Assembly (NCBI GenBank): GCA_016758965.1
Contig: JAEPRB010000281.1
Coordinates: 1 to 48,032 of the forward strand
From: Circinella minor
Lineage: Eukaryota; Mucoromycota; Mucoromycetes; Mucorales; Lichtheimiaceae
Reading direction: 5' to 3'
Length of the DNA stretch: 48,032 nt
The notes under the pieces: model-generated
Told to the model about the DNA's origin: nothing
The model's database searches: none
Seen by the model: the letters and a program-made list of their open reading frames with translations, nothing else
In this document: in pieces, positions 1 to 10,541 of the stretch
How positions within the stretch are numbered: position 1 is the stretch's first letter
How the letters are laid out: every line of letters begins with the position of its first letter
Program-made: the position numbers and the translations under genes

Positions 1-220
1 TATTGATAAAGAATACGTAAGAAAGAGTGAAAATTAAATAAAGAGGGTGGGTTTATATAACCAGCAAATTCAACCAATGAAAATAGTCGGGTACGATAAT
101 CGAGATATGGAGAGCATATTGATTATTGTGTTCTTTTTCGTTCTCTGTACCATAGAATCTCCTTGCTTGTCTTGTTATTGTCAATCCAATAAATTTATTT
201 GATTCTTAATGAAAAAAAAG
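1..220. other. Left flank, no gene seen
   Basis: AT-rich sequence outside the Mutator-like element. It has a TATA-like stretch near 54-60 and an AATAAA-like stretch near 187-193, so it could be the end of an older long terminal repeat. No partner copy is in the window, so I do not call it. Confidence 0.4.
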
Positions 221-282
221 TAGGGAATTGCTATGGACACCCTACTTTATTTTTAACTTTGAACTTGCACTGTACAACAAAC
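221..282 (+). repeat. MULE left terminal inverted repeat
   Basis: Begins TAGGGAATTGCTATGGACAC and ends GTACAACAAAC. It pairs with 4411-4494 in inverted orientation. The first 20 bases recur almost unchanged at 10541, at the edge of a small derivative element. Confidence 0.8.
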
Positions 283-613
283 TAAAGTATAATTATAGAG
301 ATTGAGTAGTAATAAATAAACAGTAAAATCGAGAGAAATAAAATATTACTTTTATAAGTGATTTATCAAGATAAAATGTTTAATAATAACTATATAAGAT
401 AAGACAGCCTGTGGATGCGGTTCAATTGAGATCTCTGCAAAAGAAATAATGTGCTGTATATAAATAGAAAAAGAAATATAAAAAGGGTTATTATATAGAA
501 AAGAGCCAAAGAAAAAGAGTAAGTAAAATAAGGAAATGAAAAAAAAAAGCAAGAGAATAAAAATGAAACTAAAAATGAAAAATATTATATAAAAAAGGAG
601 AGTCTTGGTGGTT

Positions 614-1330
614 TTAGTCAAAAACTACTGGGTCTTGATTGTGTGCAGTCTTTTCATTGTTTCTCTTTTTTAGAGATAAATATCGCCATGATATTGATTT
701 ACGTAGGTTTGTTGTATGACCCGTAGATTCAAATGCTTTTATGCAATATCCATCAATTATTGGCCAATCTATTCGAATAATACGTCCTTTAGACTTGATA
801 GTCGCCCAATGGTTGTTGTTCAGAAATTGCATAATGATTGGTATAGGCTCTCTATCATTTGGCAATGGTCCTTGAAAAGGGACATACATAAGCAGTTCGT
901 AAGCCAATTCATCTGAGCTGGGATTCTTGGTAATATCATCTGTGTAAACAGCAACAGGACGTCTATATGTATCTGCTGCTATTTGAGCAAAATATGGCGC
1001 GGTAAACCAATACTGATAAGGACAAGAGGTAGGGGGGATACTTTTTTCTAATCCATATACTAATGCTTCTTCGATATTAGATAACTTAGATCGCATATAT
1101 TAGTAATGTTCCTCGTATATAGACTTGTTTAGTCGGAAACAGTTGAGCATTTTTTTTAACTTCCATATAAGCATCTTGAGAGCTTTCAGTATGATATGCG
1201 ATTGTTCGATAACCACAAAATCCATCACTTCTGATATTGACACATTCTTCAATGTTTTCACGCGGTATATTGGATGAGCAAAAAATCCCAATGGTTCCTC
1301 TTCCATGTTCTTAGCTCTATAATGTAGCAA
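614..1330 (-). pseudogene. OTU-like cysteine protease domain of the MULE protein
   Basis: A minus-strand reading gives the OTU nucleophile box DGFCGYR, with Cys at 1215-1217, then an open 160-codon segment (1096-614) containing NNNHWATIK, whose His (809-811) fits the OTU general base. The nucleophile box and the His segment are in different frames, with a stop just before 1096, so the domain is broken. OTU enzymes cleave ubiquitin-like modifiers. Fused OTU or Ulp1 proteases are known in some MULE families. It directly follows the transposase basic tail with no other gene between, so it was probably the C-terminal part of one polyprotein. Confidence 0.7.
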
Positions 1331-1499
1331 AAAGGTATGATAATATAAGATTTTTTTAGATGTATAAAATATATAAATAAAACTATTATAATGATTCATA
1401 TTTCGTTTTGTTGTTCAAATTTTCAAGTAATTCCATTTCACGATCTTTTCTTTTATCATTTTGAGGAAATATAAATATTTCATCATTGTGTCTGAACTA

Positions 1500-3960
1500 T
1501 TTTCTCGATATGATTCGCATATGGCCTTCTTGTTTTTAACTTTTTTTATGATTTTGGATTTCTTCAGTTTCAAATTTTGATGGTATGCGTCCATTTTTTG
1601 TGTTCTTAGGGCGACCCTTGGTTATCACGTCACTAAGGCAGCTCGATGTCGCTAGTATTTGTAGGGTCTAAAAGGATCTCATCAATCAGATCACTGATAC
1701 ATAATAATAAATCATATTTCTGCTGGTCAGATTCCATTTCGAAAATTGCATTGTGCAGTTTTTGTAGTAGAATGCTTTCTTGCTCCATAAGAACAGCTTT
1801 GGAACTATATGTTTTTTTTTTTTTGAATGTATCTATGTATTTAAGAGTTAATACAAGTACGTATATAATTTAATTATTATAAGTATTATGACGCTCAGCA
1901 ATATTATGATTCAAGAGAGTTCAAAAGTACAAACTAATATAAAATCATACCAATATCATAATCTAAATTCCAGCGAGAAGGTACACCTGAAAGTTTTACA
2001 GTAAAACCGTTTTTCGCAAGATAGTGTTGGCACGGAAGTCTATAATTTCGTGCAGTACTACGTATACCAACAATTATCTAAATTATTATCATATTTATCA
2101 CAGTTATCCCATGCTCGGTTTAGTTCTTGTAGAGTTCGATTCAATGCAAAGAAAGAAACACAACCAAGTATATCTTGCATTGAAACCATTTCTTTTTCCT
2201 CATACGTATAAAGGCATATTGTGCTTTTCTTCAAGAAATTGAATCTCATCATCGGCGATCTGTTATAATAATTTTTATTAAAAAATAGTATTTTAGAATG
2301 TTGATTTGTTTGCTACCGTTTTTTGTATTACAGCATTAATTGCCTTGACTGTCTTGAGTAGACTTCCGGTAGTTTGCATTGTGTCTTTAATCCTCCAATG
2401 CGTACCTTCCACTCTCGATGTCGTCTGTACGCCCATGTTAAAAAGATTACCAGTAAAATAAGCACCTCATTTATCTTTATACTTAAGACAACTACATATA
2501 TAAGATCAAGTGATATAATTAATATTAGATTTTATATATTAAGCTAAATTTTGCCCTTTTTATTTACAAGCTCTTCCTCTCTCTAATTATATTTATATAT
2601 GTATTGTAATAACTACCCATTGACATAATCCATCATTTTGCTCTCCTTTTTTTCGGCCAGCTCCATCATAGGGTTTCTTTTTTGGCTTCTTATCCTTGGG
2701 CTATTATCAAATTTGCCATCATATAGTTCACTTTCTTCTAGTTTTTTATCCATTTCTGGGGTGTTGTTTTCTCCTGCTTCATCTTCTTTTTTGTTTTTCT
2801 TTCTTTTTTTTGGCTGATGATTTTCTCGAGCATATGATAGTGCGCCTTTACGAATAAGTCTTTTTTAATCATCTACAGCATTATTGAATGCGTCTTCATC
2901 TTTCTTGTTCACATAAATCATATTTTTGATTGCGTTTTTTACTTCTTGTATTTCTTCACTTTTTGGTGGAAAGCAGCCACCGATATTGGTACGCAAGTGT
3001 TGCTCCATATGCCATCCACAAAGAATGTGCTTCGAATCGAAAAAGTAACTTTTGATTGCATTGATCACAGCCGAATCATTGTCAGTAATGAAAATCCCAA
3101 CATCACTATTCGGCCAAATAATGTTTGAGAACCCAGTTGTACGACTCCTCCTTTTCATTTATAATAAAGGCAGATGCAATTAATACATTCTGTAGTTTTG
3201 ATGAACCAAGATGGCCAATACCAACAACATTGAGCAAAGGCATTTATCATTCTTGTTTGTCTTATATGTTGCATCTAAAACAATTATTTCATTAAATCGC
3301 CGTGCTTTAGGTATACTTGCTCCATGCGTCATAAAGATTGCGTCCAGCTTAGTTTTTGTCGCATTAGGATTGTACGTATCTTGTAACATAATCATTGTCA
3401 ATAAGATATTCAAATACTCGACTGAATCTTCCATGCTTGTCTTTCTCATAAATCATTGCTCGAAAATTGTATAAGTCCTTTTTCTTCATAATTGGCTCGT
3501 CATCATGATTCATTAGCTCTTGAAATATTTTTTGAGGCTTAATTGCGTTACTGCTCATTAATGTAATTTGTTGCTTTACTGGTGTTATTATCTTGCGGTG
3601 TTGATGGTAAAATATAGGTGCTTTATCTAATGGATGGTTATGTCCACCTTCATCACTAACTGTTTTTACTTTCCAATGTTGCTTGTCACGGTTCCATTTT
3701 ACATATATGTGCCAGTTGCAACCAATTTGCTTTGTAGTTCGATTTCTCTGTCGTGTTTCCTTGTTTACACTGTGATTGTTGCGATTACGTTGACCATGTA
3801 CACATTTGATATTTATTTTTCGCGCATCATTGTTCTGCACCGATACGTACTGCAAATTTGTAATTTTTTGCCATCTTATTGATTTCAGCAACAACTTCTT
3901 TTTTCTCTCCAGTAAAATCCTTGACCGATTAATTCTTTCATTGAAGTTATGTAAAAATAA
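1500..3960 (-). pseudogene. MULE transposase (FAR1 + MULE + SWIM), frameshifted
   Basis: In minus-strand order: a FAR1/WRKY-like zinc finger at about 3850-3650 (Cys pair, then a GHNHPL motif); transposase residues DATYKTN at 3255-3275 with the first Asp at 3273-3275; the second Asp in ITDND at 3076-3090, followed by CGWH; the third acidic residue in TTSRVEGTH with Glu at 2407-2409; a SWIM-type Cys/His cluster ending LPCQH near 2025-2035; and a basic GRPKNTKN tail near 1600. This is the D-D-E order of Mutator transposases. Reading from motif to motif needs several frame changes (near 3870, 3390, 3230, 3120 and 2090) and crosses stop codons, so it is a pseudogene. A lysine-rich stretch at about 2620-2840 lies between the second Asp and the Glu and may be an insertion or former linker. 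Confidence 0.82.
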
Positions 3961-4410
3961 TAATAGTAGGTAGTATTATAAAATAATATGAAAATGTGAA
4001 GATTACAGCTCCTTTTTATTATTTTAAAAAAATAAACAAAAAAACGTTGGAGAAATAATAACAAAGTACATTTATATTACATTGTTTAGACATTGAAGTG
4101 TATAGATATTTTATACGTTGGTTCATAAATCTTCTGTTTTTAATGTTAATGTTTTATAGAAACGCAATTATTTATATACTTTTATTCTTTATCAATATGT
4201 ATAAATATTATATAATATTATGTTTATTATTGGCTTTATGGCCAACACATAAGACCTATAGTAATATTTTGTCTTCTTGTTTAACATTTAAATAAACATA
4301 CCGTCTTTAATTGTATATATGTATGTTTTCTTTTTTTCTTTTTTTTTTGTATTAAATGTATATTTGTTTGCTAAACAGAGAAACACTGTTATTTCTATAA
4401 TTATATTTTT

Positions 4411-4494
4411 GTTTGTTGTACAGTGTAACAAGTTCAAAGTTAAAAATAGAGTGGGGTGTCCGTAAGGAAAAAGTTGAGTGTCCATAGCGATTTC
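4411..4494 (-). repeat. MULE right terminal inverted repeat with duplicated core
   Basis: Read on the minus strand it starts GGAAATCGCTATGGACAC, then has a second diverged core (TTACGGACACCCC) before the shared TTTTTAACTTTGAACTT block. The left end has only one core. The same two-core layout appears at the right end of the 428 bp derivative at 10.5-11.0 kb. Confidence 0.75.
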
Positions 4495-4876
4495 CTTTAT
4501 TTAACTAATATAATTGTAATAATGGGATGTTATGTTTTTCCTAAAAGCTTTGTGAAAGATAATATATAATGATAACAATAATACGTTGAAATTTATTTAT
4601 TTTATTAATGACGAAATTAAATTGAACACGCGCTGATTGCAGCTTATTGCTCTCGTCTGTTCACAAAGAGAGGAACTGAAAAACCTGCAGGGATGCAGGA
4701 AAAAGGTGTACTGAAAACGACAGTACATAGATATCAATGAAGGGGATGAGGACATGAGGTAGGGGCCGTCTAAGGTAAAAGAGAAAGTAGTGAAGAAACA
4801 ATGTCACAGAAAGATGGAGAAGTGGAGCTTGGCAAAAGAAATGCTGATAGTTTGTTTGTTTGTTTGTTAGTTTGTT

Positions 4877-4878
<2 letters not shown>
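4495..4878. other. Repeat-derived spacer with (TTTG)n tract
   Basis: No coding sequence was recognised. The segment is less AT-rich than its surroundings and ends in a short TTTG microsatellite (about 4852-4878) that runs into the long T tract. It is probably an old repeat of unknown type. Confidence 0.4.
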
Positions 4879-4920
<42 letters not shown>

Positions 4921-5280
4921 ATTTAAATTGAAATGAGGTGCATGTGGTACAAGTGGTGGTTTAATCCATTGTAGTAATAAATGTCCAAATTGATTTTTTG
5001 GTGGTGAAGGGGTGGTATAATAATCAGGACGGGAAGTACGGTGTAGTTGGTGTAGAATGTAGCAGAGTTTCGGCCAGATGATTTTCCAATAGACACGTTT
5101 TTGGTGTGATGTTGGAGGTGTTTTGGGGAGTTAGTTGAGAATAAAAGAAACAGGGTCGCTGATGGTTTTGGAGATTGATAAAAATGTATGGACTTTATGG
5201 CAGGAAAGTAAGTGTTGTTTAGATAGTCGGGTTGGTTGGTGACAATTAGGAAATGGTTGTTGTTGGTGATTAGTGATCCA
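4879..5280 (-). mobile_element. 3' end of a poly(A)-tailed retroelement, 5' truncated (LINE-like)
   Basis: A run of 38 T (4879-4916) is a poly(A) tail when read on the minus strand. Directly before the tail an open frame of 71 codons ends (5130 to 4918, stop at 4915-4917), rich in aromatic and basic residues such as VYWKIIWPK. The same frame continues past one stop to about 5280, where sequence of a different element begins. A tail with coding sequence running into it and a ragged 5' end is typical of non-LTR retrotransposon insertions. No reverse transcriptase motif remains, so the family is uncertain. Confidence 0.45.
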
Positions 5281-5286
5281 ACCTAG

Positions 5287-5898
5287 GCGATAGTAAATAG
5301 TGCAAAATTAACATGGCTATTGGCAATGGTAGGTTTCCTATGTCTATCAGATCTTGAACGCATTGATCTTAAACAATGCTCTATTTCACAAGAGGATATT
5401 CTTTCGCTAGTCATCATTGCTCCTAAGGAAAAGAGAAGTGGTATGCATATTACGAAAACAGGCATTATACATCCTCACTCAGACCCCTTGGTTTGTCCTG
5501 TCAATACTTACAAAGCTTATTGTTCCCGAGTTGCTTTAGCCCCTGTTTCTGTGCCACACCCAGTCTTTCCTCAAGTATCTTTGGTACCTCTCTTACGGTA
5601 TGTCCATCGCCATGATCAAGGTATATCTAGTCAACGGATTAGTAAATATATTATTCAAGTTATGAAATTCGTTGGTCGTCCGCCAGGTGCTCCTATTCCG
5701 AAAGCACGAGCATTAGGCGCTACCCTAGCCGCACAAGCAGGCGTTTCTGTCGAAAATCTGGTCGTCCAAGGGAACTTGTCATCGAGAAAAATGTTTGAAC
5801 AATTCTATCGCATCTCCGTTCAAGCTCAAGAGAATTTTACTGCAAGTACTCTAGATTCACAGCCAAGGTCCCCGACAAGGATGTGTAGTGTCCAGTAA
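5287..5898 (+). pseudogene. Tyrosine recombinase C-terminal catalytic domain (DIRS/Ngaro-like retroelement), decayed
   Basis: The frame is open from just after a TAG at 5284 to the TAA at 5896. It matches the catalytic half of retroelement tyrosine recombinases: a helix KLTWLLAMVGF followed by SDLERIDL (box I); a KTG lysine strand; and a C-terminal run RALGATLAAQAG, then G-N-L-S-S and FEQFYR with the candidate nucleophile Tyr. The box I arginine expected before SDL reads as Cys (TGT, one C-to-T change from CGT), and the usual Trp in the G-N-W-S-S box is Leu. These changes suggest an inactive enzyme. There is no start codon that would give a full protein; the 5' part is missing at the junction with the poly(A) element. 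Confidence 0.72.
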
Positions 5899-6141
5899 CG
5901 ACGACATAGGAAGTCGTCCACAACATTACACGACAAAGGGGACCTTAGCTGTCCCCACCCCCCCTCCACTTTATTTATTTATTATTTATTACTTTCTCAT
6001 TCAAGAAGATAGAGATTATAGACTTAGACAATATTCTTTTTTTTATTATTTCATAATTACGTAATTCTCAGTAGTATATAAAATGTTTCGATTTTAAATA
6101 AAGAAAGAAGTGATCCACAGCCAAGGTCCCCTTTGTCATGT
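5859..6141. repeat. Direct and inverted terminal repeats of the tyrosine-recombinase element
   Basis: The motif ACAGCCAAGGTCCCC occurs at 5859-5873, inside the end of the recombinase frame, and again at 6117-6131. Between them, 5931-5952 is its inverted copy. The 5931-5952 and 6117-6138 arms pair over 22 bases with few mismatches. Mixed direct and inverted repeats at the 3' end are a hallmark of DIRS/Ngaro-type retroelements. A small dyad GACGAC...GTCGTC lies at about 5909-5928. Confidence 0.6.
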
Positions 6142-6880
6142 GATATACAGTAGTCATCATATAATTAGCAGGAATGTTGTAGTATAGTACGTATATGTTT
6201 TTCTGTGTAATATTAAGCATAGTGATAAAAAATCGACTATAATACGTATGTTTCTGTGCAAGAAATAAAAATGTATCTTACAGTAATGTACATATTAACT
6301 ATTTTAAATTTAGTTTTACGTATAAAAGAAATAAACAGCATTATAATTACTATGTAAGTGTATATGCTGTATCTCTTAATACCATTAACCTGCCCTTAGA
6401 AGTAATTAACTATATTTAGTCCTGATGGCTTTCACACCCCCTTGAAATTAACAGGTTTCTCAGAAAAGTATCTTTTTTTCTATTAGGTAGATTTATTTAC
6501 ATTTCAATTAAATTATATCTTGCATAATATCAATACATCATAATATTAGCTATTAAACAGTTATAAATGATTAAAAATGTCGAAAAGACATCAATATTTT
6601 ATTGATATTCTAAATACACAGACGCTGTGGACAAGTATTTGTATCAAAATTATACCAACTACCTCATGTGATATTGTTAAAAGGATTTATAAGTAATCTA
6701 CACAAAATTTATTTGAAAATTTTTAAAAAGTTGTAAAGTGCACAAAAATCACTACACAAAAAATGTATATATGATAAAACTACACAACAAATACACTATG
6801 AATAGTCTGCACGAAAATTTACAGTACAAAAGCGTTTTAACTATGAAAAAGCTTACAAAAATACCATGAGTCCGCACATT
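6142..6880. other. No gene seen
   Basis: AT-rich sequence with stops in all frames. It may include the 5' remains of the Tc1-like element that becomes recognisable at about 6880, but I see no helix-turn-helix region. Confidence 0.4.
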
Positions 6881-7502
6881 ATCTAAAACTACCAAGAAAC
6901 GAATGAGCTGTGTTTTTGATATCAACAACAATAGGGTTGGTTTTACAAGCTGCGTGTTTATGAATAAAACAGGTTCAACATACACATCATTCGTACATTG
7001 GGATGGTCGAAAAAGGGATAGCCAGTTGAAGTGGTGATAGCTAAAAACCGTGGCACTAACATTTCAATATTGAGGGCTATCACTATAAGTATTGGTAAAC
7101 ATGCTTTTTGCGAAAGCCACAAGCTTTAGTTTTATCTAAGAAACCAAGATCACACGATGATGAGAAAAGATAGAAGCCAGAGTTAATACACAAGCCGATT
7201 GTTTTCCCTGACTTTTATAAGCTACGTGTAATGCACGTTTTGGAAAAAAAAATATGTCCGTAAAGACGTCAGTAATAGATAATGCAAAACGCAAAAAATA
7301 TAATGGAAAAGCTGTGGACTCAAGATATTGCATCTACCTGCTCGGTACAGTCACCTCCTCAATCCAATTGAAAAATTCTGCTCAAAACCTGAAGTAGTTG
7401 TTAATCAAGAGCTTTTAACAAACGATGATACTACCTTGACTTACGAGTAGTCAACGCAACTCATATTGCTTTAAGGGATTGCCAGGCTCGATTCAACACT
7501 TG
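6880..7502 (+). pseudogene. Tc1/mariner (IS630-type) transposase pseudogene
   Basis: Plus-strand fragments follow the DDE order of IS630/Tc1 transposases. First comes CVFD...VGF at about 6909, then VHWDGRKKG, a TAG stop, PVEVVIAKNRG and ISILRAIT, matching the first-Asp strand and following sheet. Next is VIDNA at about 7272-7286 (second Asp). After a frame change, LPARYSHLLNPIEKF at about 7335-7375 carries the final acidic residue, and the C-terminal helix RVVNATHIALRDC ends at a TGA near 7500. There are at least one internal stop and two frame changes. Inverted repeats were not found. Confidence 0.72.
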
Positions 7503-8026
7503 ATTTCTTTTTTTTCATGATGTACATAGGAAAAGATAATACATTTTGTGAATTTGATAGAAAGTGTATTTTGTGGGACAAGCAAAGGAAAAGCGATTTT
7601 TTTGGGGACTTTTTCGCCGTTATGATTGAGATGTGGGTGTTTTCTATCTAATACATCTAAATTACTCGTTTTTTCCAAATTGGTTGCGCAAGTAAAGTTA
7701 CCTAGGGAACAAAACTTCAAAAACAATTTGACGTGACCAAGCTAAAAGAAATTATTATAGCGAAGGAATGAGACAATGTTTATTCATGTGCGTGTGAACA
7801 ATTATATAAAGACTCGAAGGCGATCACATGAATTTAGTTGATCTAGACCAGAACAGGTTTTCTCTACTAGTGCACGTATCAATGGAAAAATTTTTCCTTT
7901 CACTCCTTTCTACTTACTGCGATTTCCATGGCAACCGAACATACCCTTATAATTGAAGGTAGCAACCAGTTATACAATTATAATTAAAAACAAGCTATTT
8001 GTAATTATAAGGACATGTGCTAATTA
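7503..8026. other. Upstream region of the 8.0 kb gene
   Basis: No coding sequence was recognised. It should contain the promoter and 5' leader of the gene starting at 8027. An in-frame TAA at 8021-8023 limits how far that gene can extend upstream without another exon. Confidence 0.4.
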
Positions 8027-9934
8027 ATGTTAATTGTGGTAGCTACAGAATCTTTTCTATTAGAAGTTCAGAAGAACCGTGGAGAGCAATCTGCCAACCT
8101 GCAAGAGATCATCGATCATTTAGAAAACTATATTGTGTCTAGCTCTACCGCAACTGACATACACTTGACAAAACGAATATATACAAGATTAATAAAAACA
8201 GTGGCAGATTCCTTGCAAATGTCAATTGTAAGTGTCAACTACTTATATCTCTTTTTTTTACACAGGTATAGATATTAAAAACACCGGCTAATTCATTGAT
8301 ATCTTCTAGGTGGGTGAAAATATTTCATGGAAACGAATCGAACGTCGATTGGGAAGTAACGGAAACAACATAGCAACATCCAGTGAAGGCTTAGTTGAAT
8401 CTAGTAACCCCGCAACATCTGTAGTAGAAGACGTACCGTTATCATCATCATCATCATCCATGGCATCATCATCAACATCTCTTCCTTCACTAAAAACCAA
8501 AATTACCCCCGAAGACAGATCACTATTAACCAACAAATTTCAAAATTTCAAAAAAAATCATCAAAATGATTTCTGGGTCTTAGAGGCCACAATGAAACAA
8601 ACAGAAGATGGCACTGAGCCAATCTCTGTAGAAGAAAAAGTTATGGAGTTTGCATTGCGATGCGAGTATTATCAGTAAGCAAAAAAAAATATATATTCTT
8701 TGGAATTTTGGGTTTGGAATTTAACAGTTAATTAAGGAATTTTTAGCCCATCGCAATCATTAATATTAGATCTTGGCGACAAAAACTGGAGTTCTGTGTT
8801 TAGTGAAGAAGAGCTCGATGAATTACGTGGTGCTGGGGATAATTTGCCTTGTAGTATACCTGAAGAACTTGAACAATGTTTTGCAGGGCTTAACAAATTG
8901 GTATGTATATATAAACAAAAAAACAAAGAATATGAAGATAATAGAATACTAATACGACTATATATTATAGAAAACTGGTGCCGACGTTTTCCGGTACGCA
9001 AGAATGCTTGAGATTGATGACCCTTCAAATGAACTGTTGAAAGTGTGGCTATCAACAGAACTCCAAAAAATAGCAAAGCTTTTTTTAAAAACAGGAACAT
9101 TTGATATTGACAATTTAATGGAATCAGACCAGCTTTACCGTTGTTTTGATTTCTTAGCAACAATCTTTGAAGGAAGTGATATCATTGCAAAGGGGTAAGC
9201 CAATCACTACTGTATACATGGACAGAAATATAAGCAGAATAAATGCACTGAAACTGATTTCTTGTTGTATTCGATAGCACTGAGAAGTCAAGTGAAGCCA
9301 ATGCTACGGCAGTCAATCAAAACCGCCAATTATCATCAATTAAGGCAATTTCAAATAGAAAGATGGGAAGACGAGGAGATATCATTTTTAGTTCTGGTCA
9401 TACCGAGCTTGGCTGTACTGAGATAGGTGCGGCAAATAATCAGACAAAAGAAATACGGGATAGTTTGCTCAAGATGCCCCTTGTATTACGCGATATGTTG
9501 TTGCTGGCAACTTTTTCCCCAAATCTTTTACATCAGTCTCATGTCATTGGGTACAGCATTTCAGGTTTGTATTATTCTTAAGTCATGTTATAAGAATACT
9601 GTGAAATATAGATTATTCAATGAACCTATTTTTATACCATCATTTAGGTGGATGCGTCTCTTTGCTAGATGTTAGCATCCCAAAGGGTTTTATAACAGTG
9701 ATTAGAAGAACCGAGCCACTTGATTTTCCAAATAAAAATAAGAATTTGGTGTCAAGATTATGTCCATTGTTAAATCTTGCATGCATCGGTAAAACAATGA
9801 TGGAACAAACCCTCACTTTGATTGATAATACCATGCGCCCAATATCGTTATCAAATGGAAGAAACCATTGGTGCCTTCTTCCAAACTTCGTTCCATCACA
9901 AGCAAAATCACAAAAACGACAAAGAACAGATTAA
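8027..9934 (+). CDS. Uncharacterised protein, family that looks expanded in Mucoromycotina; 6 exons
   Basis: Exons 8027-8227, 8310-8674, 8747-8900, 8971-9194, 9278-9564 and 9648-9934 join in frame to a 505-residue protein ending QRTD. All introns are GT-AG and 70-84 bases long. The N-terminal third is helical and includes ENISWKRIERRLG; residues about 80-120 are serine-rich; the C-terminal half is more regular. Around residues 347-365 lies RRGDIIF followed by ELGCTEIG, with D349, E358 and E363 spaced rather like a PD-(D/E)XK nuclease core. That reading is inference. The layout (E-x-G-x-x-E-x-G, then a K-M/L-P...L-x-D-M helix, then IPKGF) resembles an unnamed family I associate with Mucorales genomes. 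I do not know its function. A broken copy of the last exon lies at 13605-13800. The start ATG is the only one after the in-frame stop at 8021, but an unseen upstream exon is possible. Confidence 0.8.
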
Positions 9935-10541
9935 TATACTATCATTACTCAACTTTTTTTTTGCATACCATCTTCTTACCACCTTTTGTACCTCACTTTC
10001 TTTATCAATCTTACTCTACCACCTTTTTATTGTCGATATTGCATCATATTTTCGTTGTCAAACTTGTATCTTTCTATTCATAAAACTCGTCTATCATTAT
10101 ATATATACTTATGAAACTTCAATTCATTTATTCCCGCAATATATTATATCCCAAATACATTGTGATAATGTTATGGTGAATTGTAACCAAATATTTTGTT
10201 GTTGTATGTAGAGCATTAAAATAATTTGAGTACGTAGTAATACGTAAAAAGGGAAACGAAACACAAGAAAGTAAATCATAGTGGAAAATTAATACAAAAT
10301 AATATTCGATATCCAGCTTTTCAATCAAGGACTAATAAACTCGGCCCATTTAACTATTGCTACGTCTCATTTCTTTGATGTATCACTAGTATAGTACAAT
10401 TAATACACATATTGTAGACACCGCTAATGATAAACAATTCAATATAAATAGATCAGAATATTTGTATCAAATAAATTTTAATTCGTTTTGTTTTTTTAAG
10501 TCTCGTTGTCTTGATGTATTCTTTAATCCTTATTTTTACGT
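9935..10541. other. 3' flank, no gene seen
   Basis: Pyrimidine-rich, then AT-rich sequence containing the probable 3' untranslated region of the preceding gene. Long open frames here have no protein-like composition. Confidence 0.4.

Larger units (their letters stand above)
221..4494 (-). mobile_element. Mutator-like (MULE) DNA transposon, decayed, with OTU-protease domain
   Basis: Both ends carry matching inverted terminal sequence. The left end (221-282) and the reverse complement of the right end (4411-4494) share GCTATGGACAC and later a block running from TTTTTAACTTTGAACTT to GTACAACAAAC. The right end has an extra module of about 23 bp, so the core box is repeated there. Between the ends, all recognisable coding sequence lies on the minus strand in the order FAR1-type finger, MULE transposase, SWIM finger, basic tail, OTU protease. 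No clean 8-11 bp target duplication is visible, which fits an old insertion. Many frameshifts show that the copy cannot make transposase. Confidence 0.85.

Noticed and set aside
352..621. 89-codon minus-strand open frame, hydrophobic
   Set aside because: Phe/Leu/Ile-rich translation of A-rich DNA just inside the MULE end; no start context or homology and it lies downstream of the OTU stop.
4852..4916. T tract as a transcription terminator
   Set aside because: Thirty-eight T directly after a minus-strand stop codon is better explained as a retroelement poly(A) tail.
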